A stretch of 41,503 nt of DNA from Candidatus Neomarinimicrobiota bacterium (GTDB lineage: Bacteria > Fidelibacterota > UBA8477 > JABMPR01). The stretch spans positions 1 through 41,503 of the forward strand of contig JADHUM010000034.1 of the NCBI GenBank assembly GCA_016784545.1, written 5' to 3'. Shown in pieces: positions 1 through 9,721 of this stretch; positions within the stretch are counted from its first letter, which is position 1, and each line of letters opens with the position of its first letter. The position numbers and the translations under genes are program-made. The notes below the pieces were generated by a model. It was not told the origin of the DNA and ran no database searches. It saw only the letters and a program-made list of their open reading frames with translations.

Positions 1-2
1 AA

Positions 3-1637
3 TCTGGACCATTCTATTTTGTCAGGAATGAGGCTTTCATTGTGGTTGTAAAATTAACGGGCTTTGAAGATCAATCAGACAATACTGAATACCGAATGGG
101 CTTCCGGTCAGGACCTTTCCACCATGACCCTCAACCCTGTCTGAAGTTTTATAATACGATCTCCAGTCCAGATGGCCGCACGGGCATCAATGATTGGGGG
201 TGGTACATCCGGTCGTTTGTATGGGATTGGAGTGTGAACGCTGCGTTAACCAGCTGTTGCCATGTTCGCTTTCAGGTAGACCAATTGCGCACGACTTTAT
301 CCACAGATGATCGAGTAGTTAATGCCACAATCCTCTCCGATGATCCTTCTGGAAATGTTTCGGTGGTTGAAGCAAGACTTCACTATACTGTGAACGATGA
401 AACCTTCGTTGTGTCCATGGTGGGAGATGATGATCAATACACCGGAGTCCTTCCTGGACAGGAACCAGGTACCGAAGTTCTTTATTGGGTCTCCGTAGAG
501 TTTTCAACAGGTGATATTTACGAGAGCGAGGCTTCTTCTTATTCCATTTTTGAGGCAGTTGAACCCATGTTGTTTGTATATGATACGGATGATTTAGGCG
601 TTGGAGTGGCCAAGTATTACTATAATGTGACTCTCGCTGACACCTTCTATAATAATTTTGATACCTGGGATCCAAAATTTGGACCCGTGACAATACAATT
701 AATTAATAATTATGAATTGGTTTATCATGTAATGGGTAGCGGTCCATATAATGATCCTACAACTTATAGCACGATCTATGCTGACTGGCTATCACAGGGC
801 ACAGTTGAAGCGCCTCGTCGTCTGTTCATCACTGGTCAGGATTACGGTATAATCTCAGGCTTTGCTGATACGACATTCCCAGCAGGTGTTTTTGAGAACA
901 TGTATCTTGGTGTTGAAACTCTGGGACCCCAGGATATTGGTTATGACCCCTGGGGTTCAATTGCCGATCCTTATGCAGTTGACGCTGTTGCCGGTGATCC
1001 TTTAGCTGGACATCTCGCAGCATTTGAAGGAGATAGTCTGCAGTTGTATCATGACCCTTTTGGAGAACTGGGTTTTGGAAACTGGATCGATAATCTGACA
1101 CCATCTTCAGGGACTGTATGTTTCACCGATCCCGGCATGAGTGATGCGGCCGTTGCTGTCTACAATGAAGGTCCCGGTTGGAAGACAGCCTTCTGGACAA
1201 TTGATCCACTGGCATTAAGCTTTTATAGTCCAATAGATATTTCAAGTATGTACCATTGGGGTCTCAATGTTAATGGTGGTCCGGTCGCCGCAACCTTTGA
1301 TTGGTTTGGTCCGCCAAACTACAGCACTGTTGGTCTTGAAGAAGGCATAGTTGTACCTGCTACTTCAAAACTGCAAGCCAACTATCCAAATCCCTTCAAC
1401 CCGGTGACATCAATTGCTTATGAACTAGGTAATGCTGCAGATGTCAACATTACTGTTTACAACATGCTGGGGCAGGAGGTAGGCATATTGGTGGCTGATT
1501 TTCAAGCCGCTGGAGCTTACACCGTTCAGTGGAACGGAATTGATCACTCTGGTCATTCAGTAGCTTCAGGTCTGTATTTTTACATCATGCGGACTGAGGG
1601 ATTTAGTGCAACGAAGAAGATGATGTTGCTCAAGTAA
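3..1637 (+). CDS. T9SS-sorted secreted surface protein (5' partial)
   Basis: The reading frame is open from base 3 and the start lies outside the window. The visible beginning (SGPFYFVRNEAFIVVVKL) aligns with residues near 177 of the next gene (GPFNFERDEAFIVVVKL), so roughly 180 N-terminal residues are missing. The last ~80 residues form a T9SS type A sorting domain (YPNPFNPVTSIAYEL, then YNMLGQEV, SGLYFYIMRTEG and a basic tail ending MLLK). Such domains direct export across the outer membrane and are cleaved or anchored there. The middle part is not a family I recognise. A GTG at 42 is only an internal codon. The protein is a close tandem paralogue of the following gene, and its role is unknown. 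Confidence 0.85.
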   Translation, partial: SGPFYFVRNEAFIVVVKLTGFEDQSDNTEYRMGFRSGPFHHDPQPCLKFYNTISSPDGRTGINDWGWYIRSFVWDWSVNAALTSCCHVRFQVDQLRTTLSTDDRVVNATILSDDPSGNVSVVEARLHYTVNDETFVVSMVGDDDQYTGVLPGQEPGTEVLYWVSVEFSTGDIYESEASSYSIFEAVEPMLFVYDTDDLGVGVAKYYYNVTLADTFYNNFDTWDPKFGPVTIQLINNYELVYHVMGSGPYNDPTTYSTIYADWLSQGTVEAPRRLFITGQDYGIISGFADTTFPAGVFENMYLGVETLGPQDIGYDPWGSIADPYAVDAVAGDPLAGHLAAFEGDSLQLYHDPFGELGFGNWIDNLTPSSGTVCFTDPGMSDAAVAVYNEGPGWKTAFWTIDPLALSFYSPIDISSMYHWGLNVNGGPVAATFDWFGPPNYSTVGLEEGIVVPATSKLQANYPNPFNPVTSIAYELGNAADVNITVYNMLGQEVGILVADFQAAGAYTVQWNGIDHSGHSVASGLYFYIMRTEGFSATKKMMLLK

Positions 1638-2041
1638 TTCACCTGCCCGGGCTTTTAAGTCGGGGTTTAATTCAACAAACAAACAGGGGATTAAGATTTC
1701 CCATTGTCGTCTGGAGGACGTAGATGGGCTCAAAAAGTCTGGACTAAAGTCCTTCATATTTTAATGTTTCAAGACCCCCGCCCTAAAGGACGGGGTAATG
1801 AAAAGCCTAATTGTACCTCTGCGGTCTCAGTGATCTTTGCGGTTAAATATGCTTAAACAACTTTCCTGGTTTAGTGCCGATGCCTGAGTTCATCGAAGCT
1901 AGAGGAAGACTCTTCTTTGAGACCGGACATTTCGAGAACCTCAATGTCCTTGATCCTGGCTGGTGGAAGTGTGTTGCATTTATAAATATATCGAATTACC
2001 ATCACGACATCATTTGCTAACAATGACCTGGAGGGGGCCTG
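1638..2041. other. Intergenic region with stem-loops and a repeat fragment
   Basis: No credible gene lies here. Three short GC-rich inverted repeats follow one another: CCCGGGCTTTTAAGTCGGG near 1648, GGACTAAAGTCC near 1740, and CCCGCCCTAAAGGACGGG near 1778. They could act as transcription terminators or be REP-like elements. At about 1817-1847 a stretch (CTCTGCGGTCTCAGTGATC...TTTGCGGTTAA) is the reverse complement of the common 'accgcaaagatcactgagaccgcagag' dispersed repeat. The end of the region carries a strong Shine-Dalgarno GGAGGGGG for the next gene. Confidence 0.6.
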
Positions 2042-4192
2042 TTGCAATTTCTGCTTAAAAGATTGGCACTATTCTCAGTTTTCAGCATGACTGTCTTCGC
2101 CCAGGACTTCGCCCTGTCTAATACGAATGGCCTCACTCTCAACAGTAATGTTGGTGGTTGGTCAGGTGATTACTTCTCAGAGCTGTACATACCTCCTGCT
2201 GATGGCCAGGCCAATTCAATTGAGTTTAATATGTCAGACCTACCTGAAGTTGAGGGTGGGAGTATGTCAGTTGCCATCTATGCCGCCAACTACCCCTGGG
2301 ATGAGATCGATGAGGAGTTGATAGCGGACGAAGCACCTGGTTCCTGGCTGGGCTATTATGAGGATAACGGCATCTACGATATCGCTGGAAACAACTGGGT
2401 GTTTGGTGGGATCAATGATCTGGATGATGCTGATACCAGCTACCAGTATGATCCCCTGGGGGAGCAACTCTGGCCTGAAACTGGCATGGTCCAGATACCC
2501 GTCTACCCCAATGTTGATGACGAAGCCATGGTGACTCTCGACCTGGAAAACTCTGAATTTGGGCCTTTCAATTTTGAAAGGGACGAGGCATTTATCGTCG
2601 TTGTTAAACTTGGTGGTTTTGAGGTTCAATCAGACGGTCCTGAATATCGAGTTGGCTTTCTATCTGCCCATTCCACACATGACCCCCCACCCTGTTTGAA
2701 GTTTTACAATACGATCTCTGCACCAAATGGTCGCACGGGCATAAATGATTGGGGCTGGCATATTCGATCATATGTCTGGGACTGGTCAGTGTATGTAGGC
2801 TTTGTGTGTACACCCTATTTATTTATTCAACTAGAGGCCTTACCCACAACTCTTTCAACTGAGAACCGTCTTGTGAGTGTAGAAATATCAGACCAGAACC
2901 CTAGCGGTACAGACGATTTCCTTGATTCAGTTTCCCTGGTATATAAGGTGAATGATACCCCTGCAGAACCGATTGAGATGTCTGGTTCAAACAACGAGTA
3001 TACCGCCTCAATTCCTGGTCAGAACCCAGAGAGCACAATTGAGTATTGGGTGGAAGTCATCGATATAGAAGGGGGTCAGCACACCAGTAATGTGGAGTCA
3101 TATTATATCTTTGCTCCAGTTGAAGCAACACTTCTCGTTTATGATACGGACGATAATATGGGCGAAGAATGGCGCTATATGGAGGGTCTTGACTCATCAT
3201 TTAGTCAGCACTATGATCTCTGGGAGGCCACCCTTGGGCCGGTTTCCAGCGAGCTGGTAATTAACTATTCAACTATTTATCATGTTATGGGCAGCGGACC
3301 CTTTAATGATGCAACAGGTTATGCCCACGTTTATCGTGGCTGGCTAGCTAGCGGGACAGTGGATAACCAGCACTGTCTCATGTTTAGTGGTCAGGATTAT
3401 GGTGTGATCTCAGGTTTTGCAGACTCATCAATGAGTTCCAGCACTTTTGAAGGACGTTATCTTGGTGTTGAGACACTTGGACCGCAAGATATTAACTATG
3501 ATGGAACTCCTGAATCTTATCTGGGGCCATATGCTGTTGATGCAGTGGCTGGTGATCAATTGACCGGGCAACTGGCATCCTTTGCGGGGAATAACCTACA
3601 ATTATTCTATGAGCCCCACCGTGAGCTGGGATTCGACAATTGGATTGATAACCTTACTCCTTATCCCACGGCTACTGTTTGTCTCACCGATCCAAACCAG
3701 AATAACGCAGCTGTGGCTGTGTATAATTCGGGTCCCGGCTGGAAAACCTCGTTTTGGGCTCTGGACCCCCTTGGTTTGAATTATTACAATCCCGCAGACA
3801 CCGTGAGCTCCTACACTTCAGCGGTTGATGCTGTGGGGAATCCTGTGGCAAATATCTTTGAGTGGTTTAGAGGAGCTATTACGATCACCTCTCTGGACGA
3901 ACCTGAGATTCCAACTATGGCAAAACTGCATGCTGCCTACCCCAACCCATTCAATCCAGTGACAAGCATTGGGTATGAGTTGAATGGAGCCACTGATGTA
4001 AATATCACGGTTTACAATATGCTGGGACAGGAAGTGGCCACATTGGTTGCTGGTTTCCAGATTGCTGGCGCCTATACAGTTCAGTGGGGAGGTGTTGACC
4101 ATGCTGGTCATTCAGTTTCTTCAGGGCTGTATTTCTACACCATGCGAACTGAGGGATTTTGTGCAACGAAGAAGATGATGTTGCTCAAATAA
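2042..4192 (+). CDS. T9SS-sorted secreted surface protein
   Basis: A protein of 716 residues beginning at a TTG codon preceded by GGAGGGGG. The N-terminus (MQFLLKRLALFSVFSMTVFAQ) is a signal peptide. The C-terminal ~80 residues are a T9SS type A sorting domain (AAYPNPFNPVTSIGYEL ... ATKKMMLLK). A segment near residues 275-360 looks like an Ig-like/beta-sandwich module (VSLVYKVNDTPAEPIEM ... IEYWVEVIDIEGG). The central part (LLVYDTDDN, YHVMGSGPFND, FSGQDYGVISGF) is shared closely with the upstream paralogue, so the pair came from a tandem duplication. It is expected on the cell surface or secreted. Function unknown. Confidence 0.88.
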   Translation: MQFLLKRLALFSVFSMTVFAQDFALSNTNGLTLNSNVGGWSGDYFSELYIPPADGQANSIEFNMSDLPEVEGGSMSVAIYAANYPWDEIDEELIADEAPGSWLGYYEDNGIYDIAGNNWVFGGINDLDDADTSYQYDPLGEQLWPETGMVQIPVYPNVDDEAMVTLDLENSEFGPFNFERDEAFIVVVKLGGFEVQSDGPEYRVGFLSAHSTHDPPPCLKFYNTISAPNGRTGINDWGWHIRSYVWDWSVYVGFVCTPYLFIQLEALPTTLSTENRLVSVEISDQNPSGTDDFLDSVSLVYKVNDTPAEPIEMSGSNNEYTASIPGQNPESTIEYWVEVIDIEGGQHTSNVESYYIFAPVEATLLVYDTDDNMGEEWRYMEGLDSSFSQHYDLWEATLGPVSSELVINYSTIYHVMGSGPFNDATGYAHVYRGWLASGTVDNQHCLMFSGQDYGVISGFADSSMSSSTFEGRYLGVETLGPQDINYDGTPESYLGPYAVDAVAGDQLTGQLASFAGNNLQLFYEPHRELGFDNWIDNLTPYPTATVCLTDPNQNNAAVAVYNSGPGWKTSFWALDPLGLNYYNPADTVSSYTSAVDAVGNPVANIFEWFRGAITITSLDEPEIPTMAKLHAAYPNPFNPVTSIGYELNGATDVNITVYNMLGQEVATLVAGFQIAGAYTVQWGGVDHAGHSVSSGLYFYTMRTEGFCATKKMMLLK

Positions 4193-4251
4193 GGGTTTGA
4201 AACTTGGAACTTGTGACCTGTGACTTTCGACTTTCGACGAGCCTATACCTG

Positions 4252-4959
4252 TTAGCAGCGAGCGGATTTACGTTTTTTCCCTACTGCACCGCGGGTAATC
4301 ACTTTGTTTACATATTCTGTAGCCAGGGGGACTTTGCAGGCGGTACTGCCCAACGTCACATCCACCGTGCCTATCTTTTCTCCAACTGCAAGAGCTTCGT
4401 CGGTGAGTGCTTCGATATAGGAGCCCACTGCGATAACAAATGAGTTCATGGCGAAGCGGACCCGATTCTGGGCGGAGTGGATCTGTTCACCCACCTGATG
4501 CAAAAGCTTGCGATACATCTCAATATCCAGCTCTTCATCTTTATGAATGGCTGCGTATGACGACAAGGTGCCCCAACCAGCATCGGCCACTCCTTCCAGA
4601 TCGGATTCAATCCATTTGAGTCCCAGTTCAAACCCAAAAGGGGTTTCTGAAGCAACCCAGGGTACGGTATATTCGCTGAGATAATACCAATAGGCCTGAT
4701 CAACCCATGTTTCCAACTGGGCCTTAGTGATCTTGGTTTCATCTGCCATGAGACCAGCCAGATACATAGCGTCTGAATTGCCTGTGGCGTATAACTCAAG
4801 TGAAAGCTCATGATTCTTTTTGGTCTTTTTCAGGATTTTCTTCAAATCAGCTACCTTCACACCAAAGAAGGGTTCCTTGGCCCCATGATTCATGAGTGTG
4901 TTTTTGGTTCGCTCATCTCCATAGGCTTCCAATTCTTTCATCACATCATTTATATCCAT
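4252..4959 (-). CDS. DNA alkylation repair protein, AlkD-like
   Basis: A 235-residue cytoplasmic protein resembling the DNA alkylation repair enzyme family (AlkD/AlkC superfamily, HEAT-like helical repeats). These proteins bind alkylated DNA and, in AlkD, excise N3- and N7-alkylpurines. The N-terminal pattern (NTLMNHGAKEPFFGVKVADLKKILK) and the helix-rich body with WVDQAYWYYLSEYTVPWVA fit the group often found in Bacteroidota genomes. The lysine/arginine-rich tail (GKKRKSARC) could contact DNA. It stands alone, convergent with the upstream T9SS gene. I am sure of the superfamily and not of the substrate. Confidence 0.72.
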   Translation of the reverse strand: MDINDVMKELEAYGDERTKNTLMNHGAKEPFFGVKVADLKKILKKTKKNHELSLELYATGNSDAMYLAGLMADETKITKAQLETWVDQAYWYYLSEYTVPWVASETPFGFELGLKWIESDLEGVADAGWGTLSSYAAIHKDEELDIEMYRKLLHQVGEQIHSAQNRVRFAMNSFVIAVGSYIEALTDEALAVGEKIGTVDVTLGSTACKVPLATEYVNKVITRGAVGKKRKSARC

Positions 4960-5163
4960 GAGGATTCTCCTGTATTTTTATTTAAGGACCTATTATGTCA
5001 CTTATCTGTCAATATTTCCAGCCCTTTCTTCACCTGCCCGTCTTGATACGAGAAGACCTTCAGCATTGACAATTAACGCTCATCTATTAAAATAAGTGGT
5101 TCCCAATCAACCACCATCAAACAGCTCCTCCTCTGGGGGACGCTTAACTACAAGGAGAGAAGC

Positions 5164-5649
5164 ATGAAATATTTAACCCTGCTGGTCTGTTGCCTGGCAC
5201 TGTTAGGCTGTGAAGACGAGGCTGAAGACAAAGTTCTCAGCGATGAGGTTTTAGGTGACTGGAGCATCACCAACATGGGTGAGTATGCCAATGCCGATTG
5301 CTCCGGTGATCTGGACTATACCGGCTGGGCGCTGGCTATTGCTTTTGGCGTTAGCATGGATTACACCTTTAATGCAGATGGAACCGTTGACATTTCAACC
5401 TCTGCTTTTGGAATGACTGACACAGAAACCCTCACCTGGGAAGTCGACGGAGACCAGCTTTGCATAGAAGGTGAATGTGAGACCGTTGACCTTAGCGGAG
5501 ACACTTTCACCATTGTTACCAGCACAGATGCCTATTGTGAGGACGCTGACGGTGAAGAAGTTGATGGTGTTGACATGACAGCCTGTGAAGCCGCTGGAAA
5601 TGATTGGTATGCGGCTGCCTGTTACGAATTGACAGCCACAAGACAATAG
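5164..5649 (+). CDS. Lipocalin-like lipoprotein
   Basis: A 161-residue lipoprotein. The N-terminus MKYLTLLVCCLALLGC ends in a good lipobox (LLGC) with the lipidated Cys at residue 16. The mature part begins with a very acidic stretch and then DEVLGDWSITNMG, followed by alternating beta strands and FNADGTVDIST, TLTWEVDGDQLCIEG. This is the pattern of small lipocalin-like beta-barrel lipoproteins in FCB bacteria. Several Cys pairs suggest disulfides. Start chosen at ATG after an AAGGAGAG Shine-Dalgarno. It is monocistronic, followed by a clear hairpin terminator. Ligand unknown. Confidence 0.75.
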   Translation: MKYLTLLVCCLALLGCEDEAEDKVLSDEVLGDWSITNMGEYANADCSGDLDYTGWALAIAFGVSMDYTFNADGTVDISTSAFGMTDTETLTWEVDGDQLCIEGECETVDLSGDTFTIVTSTDAYCEDADGEEVDGVDMTACEAAGNDWYAAACYELTATRQ

Positions 5650-5679
5650 CCCACATAAAGAATTATTTATTATCGCTTT

Positions 5680-5715
5680 AAGAGGTGATCGGCTGAGAGG
5701 TCGGTCACCTCTTTT
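5680..5715 (+). terminator. Rho-independent terminator after the lipoprotein gene
   Basis: Inverted repeat AAGAGGTGA (5680-5688) and TCACCTCTT (5705-5713), a perfect 9-bp stem followed by a short T run. It lies 30 bases after the stop codon of the lipoprotein gene. Confidence 0.8.
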
Positions 5716-5839
5716 GTATTTGCGCCCCACTGGCGACTGAGCCGGTCCAGAGATGGCCCCCATTAACTGGACATTTTGATAGGCTTTGCCTAAAGGCTAC
5801 GACCTCAGAAGCAAGCTCAAAGTCCAAGACAGTAGATGC

Positions 5840-8005
5840 TCAGTTGATGTTGATCTTCACTGTTTTATCAATTTTGTTGGACGCCGTTCCCACATAGATC
5901 AGGTAGTCCCCTTTTTCCAGATTCCAGTCAGAGATGGATTCATCATAAAAGGCAAGATCGTTTACGTCGATTGATAATTGGACTGATGCATTTTTACCGC
6001 TGGTCAGGTGGATCTTCTGAAAAGCTTTCAGCTCCTTCTCGGCCCGTTCCACCTTTGAGTTTGTTTTCCCCACATAAATTTGAACCACTTCTGAGCCAGC
6101 AGTTTTGCCCGTATTGGAAACTTTGCAGGAAATATTGATGGTTCCACCTGCTTCATAGGATTTCTTATCGGTCTTTATATTGGAAAGCTTGAACGAGGTA
6201 TATGACATCCCATATCCAAAGGCAAACAGGGGTTTGATATTCTGGGTATCATGCCAGCGATATCCAACCAGAATATCCTCTTTATAATACTGGTTTTTAC
6301 CATCCCCGGGATAGGAAAGCTCACCAAAAGAATGAGCCGCATTATCGCTCAGCTTCACCGGGAATGAGAATGGCAGTTTCCCCGAGGGATTCACATCGCC
6401 ACTGATAACATCAGCGATAGCGTGGCCCGCTTCACTACCCAGATACCAGGCCTGGATCAACCCCTTAACTTTGGGCAACCAGGGCATCTCAACGGCATTA
6501 CCACTCACCAGAATGACACCAATATTCTTATTGGTTTTGATCAGTTTTGTCAAGAGCTCGTCCTGACCAAAATCCAGGGTCATATCCTGGCGATCCCCAC
6601 CTTCACAGTCCTGTCCATGATTCTTATTGAGTCCACCGAAGAAGAGAACGATATCAGCTTTCGCTGCGATTTTGACAGCAGCTTTTTGCAGGGAGTCTGC
6701 ATCCATGGTTGATGGGATGACACGACCATACTGGGAAGGACCTGCGGCATATCCCTGGGAGTGGAGAATGGTTGCCTTGCTAAATCTTTCCTGCAAACCC
6801 CGTAAGGGAGAAATTTCATCTTTGGGCTTTAATGCGGAAGAACCACCACCAGGTGTCATGGGTCGCGTGGCGTTTTCACCGATGACAGCGATGGTCATTT
6901 TCTTGTCTGGATTGATTGGGAAGAAGGATTTATCGTTTTTTAATAGAACGATTCCCTCTCCAGCAACTTTACGGGCCACCTCTATATGTTCCGGATTGTT
7001 CATTCTACCCAGGGGACGGTTAGACTTCATATTCGTACGAAACATCAATCGCAGAATTCGACGAACTTTGTCGTCCAGGACGTCCTCTTTCAGCTCATCA
7101 TTTTGAATCATTTCACGAAATGGTTTGGCCAGGAAATAATAGTCATATGCGTTTTCACTTGAAGTCGTCAGGCCATCTGTGCCTGTGCCCATTTCAATAT
7201 CAAGCCCAAACAGAGCTGCCTCTTTTGTATCGTGGGCAGAACCCCAGTCAGAAACCAGAACACCATCAAAACCCCATTCGCCTTTGAGAATACCGTTGAT
7301 GAGCTGCTCATGATGGGTGGTGTGTTGTCCGCGAAACTGGTTATAGGCACCCATGACCGACCAAACCCCTGCTTCTGTCACAGCGGCCTTGTAGGCCGGG
7401 AGATAAATTTCATGCAGGGCACGATCACTGACTTCCACATTGATGTGTCCCCGCCACTGCTCCTGGTTGTTCAAGGCATAATGCTTCAGGCAGGCTGAGA
7501 CGCCGTTTTGCTGAATCCCCTTGATATAGGGAACGACCATGGTGGCTGCCAGAAGGGGATCTTCTCCCATATACTCAAAGTTCCGACCGTTAAGAGGTGT
7601 GCGATAAATATTTACCCCAGGGCCTAGTAAAATGTCTTTTTTGCGATAACGAGCTTCCTCGCCGAGAGCGACTCCATATTGGCCAGCCAGCACAGGATTA
7701 AAGGTGGCGGCGAGACTGGTTAAAGCCGGAAAGGCGGTGATAGAGTCATTCGTCCAGCCTGCCGGGGACCAACTGTCCCAGCTAATTTCCTCCCTGACGC
7801 CATGGGGACCATCTGACATCCAGATCTCAGGAATGCCAAGACGTGGCACACCTGGCGAGCTGAATTTTGATTGGGCGTGGGTCATGGCGATTTTTTCGTC
7901 CAGGGTTAGTTGCTTGAGGATGTCCTCGATTTGGGCATCCATATCACTTGCCGTGAGTTGGACCCCTATTAAAAGGACCAGCAGAACAACAACGAATCTT
8001 CTCAT
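5840..8005 (-). CDS. Secreted beta-glucosidase, glycoside hydrolase family 3
   Basis: A 721-residue GH3 enzyme that releases beta-linked glucose (or related sugars) from oligosaccharide ends. An N-terminal signal peptide (MRRFVVVLLVLLIGVQLTAS) sends it to the periplasm. Domain order: GH3 N-terminal barrel (about 35-330) with the substrate-binding KHYALNNQE (K174, H175) and the nucleophile Asp253 in GVLVSDWGS; GH3 C-terminal alpha/beta sandwich (about 360-580); fibronectin III-like domain (about 635-710). Length is typical for bacterial three-domain GH3 proteins. Its start lies 24 bp downstream of the rlmD stop codon, so the two are probably cotranscribed, although functionally unrelated. Exact sugar specificity cannot be read from sequence. 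Confidence 0.92.
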   Translation of the reverse strand: MRRFVVVLLVLLIGVQLTASDMDAQIEDILKQLTLDEKIAMTHAQSKFSSPGVPRLGIPEIWMSDGPHGVREEISWDSWSPAGWTNDSITAFPALTSLAATFNPVLAGQYGVALGEEARYRKKDILLGPGVNIYRTPLNGRNFEYMGEDPLLAATMVVPYIKGIQQNGVSACLKHYALNNQEQWRGHINVEVSDRALHEIYLPAYKAAVTEAGVWSVMGAYNQFRGQHTTHHEQLINGILKGEWGFDGVLVSDWGSAHDTKEAALFGLDIEMGTGTDGLTTSSENAYDYYFLAKPFREMIQNDELKEDVLDDKVRRILRLMFRTNMKSNRPLGRMNNPEHIEVARKVAGEGIVLLKNDKSFFPINPDKKMTIAVIGENATRPMTPGGGSSALKPKDEISPLRGLQERFSKATILHSQGYAAGPSQYGRVIPSTMDADSLQKAAVKIAAKADIVLFFGGLNKNHGQDCEGGDRQDMTLDFGQDELLTKLIKTNKNIGVILVSGNAVEMPWLPKVKGLIQAWYLGSEAGHAIADVISGDVNPSGKLPFSFPVKLSDNAAHSFGELSYPGDGKNQYYKEDILVGYRWHDTQNIKPLFAFGYGMSYTSFKLSNIKTDKKSYEAGGTINISCKVSNTGKTAGSEVVQIYVGKTNSKVERAEKELKAFQKIHLTSGKNASVQLSIDVNDLAFYDESISDWNLEKGDYLIYVGTASNKIDKTVKININ

Positions 8006-8029
8006 GTGAATTCTCTCCCTGAAGCGTTT

Positions 8030-9445
8030 TTAGGCTGAAGGTTTCCTTACCATTTGCGCGACGGTTTCAATATGGGTGGTGTGGGGAAACATATCCACGG
8101 GCTGGACACTGACCAGTTCATAGTCTGTCTCGCAAAATAATTTCAAGTCTCTGGCCAGGGTGGAGGGATTGCAGGAGACATAGACCAACTTCTGGGGTCC
8201 AACTTTCAGTATATCATCCACTACCTTTTGATGGAGACCTGCGCGTGGGGGATCTACCACTATCACATCTGCTGGCTCAATGCGATCTACGTTTTGTGAA
8301 AGGACATCCTTGAGATCTCCCAGAATGAATTCCACATTTTCAAAGCCCTGGGCCTTGGCATTTCTACGGGCATTCTTTACCGAGCTGGCAATCAATTCAA
8401 AGCCGTACACTTTTTTGGCCTGCTTGGCCAGAAAGAGAGCGATGGTTCCCGTGCCGCAATACAGATCATAGACCACTTCCCCGCCTTTTAGGTCTGTTCC
8501 TTTCAGGGCTTCAGCATATAGCACTTCAGCTTGAAGGGTGTTGGTCTGGAAAAAGGAATTGGCAGAAATCTCAAATTCGGACTCGCCCAATCGATCGCTT
8601 ATGTGACCAGGACCGTGGAGGAAAACCTCGGTTTCACCCACAGCAACATCAGACAATCTGGAGGTAATGCTATTAATCAGCGTGGTAATCTGTGGAAATT
8701 TGGACATAATGGTATTTTTGAAAATCTGCATATGTTCTTTTTCGTAGGTCTTGGTAACCAGATTTACCATGATCTCATCGGTGTGCTCGCCATAACGCAG
8801 GACCAGGTTCCGTGCCCAGCCCACATGGGTTTTATTATTGTAGGCTTCCCAGCCATGTTCCTTGGCAAAAGCGAATACAAAATTCATGATTTCATTCATG
8901 ATGGGCTTTTGGAGATAACAGGTTTCGATATGGACAATCTTATCAAAGCGTCCCGGGATATGCTGACCCAGCCCCAGGGGCTCGTCCACATCATCGGGAT
9001 GATTGCGCCAGGGACTTGGAGTAAATGTAAACTCCATTTTGTTTCGGTAGTGAAAGGCTGTCGGCGAGGGTAAAGCTGTGGGAACCTCAAAATCGATGAA
9101 GCCACCGACGCGTTGAACCAGGTCACGAACCTGTCGGGTCTTTTCCAGTAACTGATCATCATATTCCAGGTTCTGAAGACGACAACCACCACAGGTACCA
9201 AAGGCAGGGCACTTGGCTTCAATCTCGTTGGGGGCTTTTTTCAAAATCTCCAGGGGATAGGCTTCGGCAAAGCTCTTTTTCTTTTTAACAATACGGGCCA
9301 GAACTTTCTGTCCCGGAATGGTGCGTTCGACAAAGATGGCGAGTCCGTCTACCTTGGCAACACCCTTGCCGCCGAAGGCCAGGCTTTCAATTTCCAACTC
9401 AATACTGTCACCCTTTTTTACAACTCTCTGTTCTGCATCATTCAT
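8030..9445 (-). CDS. rlmD: 23S rRNA (uracil-C5)-methyltransferase, RlmD/RumA type
   Basis: A 471-residue SAM-dependent RNA methyltransferase of the RumA family, which forms 5-methyluridine in 23S rRNA (U1939 in E. coli). An N-terminal TRAM domain (about 10-70) is followed by a [4Fe-4S] cluster site with Cys79, Cys85, Cys88 and Cys176. The SAM motif is YDLYCGTGTIALFLA (about 326-340), then DPPRAGLH (398-405), the catalytic nucleophile Cys425 in YVSCNPSTLARDL, and the base Glu460 in HTTHIET. All key residues are present. RlmD and the related RlmCD/RlmC enzymes are hard to separate, so the exact uridine target is an inference. Confidence 0.9.
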   Translation of the reverse strand: MNDAEQRVVKKGDSIELEIESLAFGGKGVAKVDGLAIFVERTIPGQKVLARIVKKKKSFAEAYPLEILKKAPNEIEAKCPAFGTCGGCRLQNLEYDDQLLEKTRQVRDLVQRVGGFIDFEVPTALPSPTAFHYRNKMEFTFTPSPWRNHPDDVDEPLGLGQHIPGRFDKIVHIETCYLQKPIMNEIMNFVFAFAKEHGWEAYNNKTHVGWARNLVLRYGEHTDEIMVNLVTKTYEKEHMQIFKNTIMSKFPQITTLINSITSRLSDVAVGETEVFLHGPGHISDRLGESEFEISANSFFQTNTLQAEVLYAEALKGTDLKGGEVVYDLYCGTGTIALFLAKQAKKVYGFELIASSVKNARRNAKAQGFENVEFILGDLKDVLSQNVDRIEPADVIVVDPPRAGLHQKVVDDILKVGPQKLVYVSCNPSTLARDLKLFCETDYELVSVQPVDMFPHTTHIETVAQMVRKPSA

Positions 9446-9721
9446 GTCGTAATTCCCATCTAGTTAATATCGTCGCAGGATAGACTACCATGGGTATTTC
9501 ACCAAGGTGATTTATGGGTTAAAAAGGATATTCTATCAAGCATGAGAGAGCAGGCAGACCCTCCTTTTTGTCTTTGCGAGGGAAGTATGACCGAAGCAAT
9601 CTCGGAGTTCTTGGGCAAATATGGTATGGAGATCGCCACGTCCTATCGCGAAGACTTGACAAGCACGACTTTGGACATTCAACAACAATCCGTCACCGTG
9701 AACCCGTCTAGGGGTGACTGA
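9446..9721. repeat. Dispersed imperfect inverted repeat downstream of the BMC locus
   Basis: No gene here. Bases 9570-9605 (TCTTTGCGAGGGAAGTATGA, then CCGAAGCAATCTCGG) and 9628-9660 (GGAGATCGCCACG, then TCGCGAAGAC) are opposite-facing arms of the dispersed repeat family that recurs at 10021, 12699, 13529, 36044 and 41249. The repeat sits between the convergent-side end of the BMC operon and the rlmD promoter region and may fold into a terminator-like structure. Confidence 0.55.

Noticed and set aside
6627-7106. 159-codon plus-strand ORF
   Set aside because: Antisense shadow of the GH3 gene, which has full domain support.
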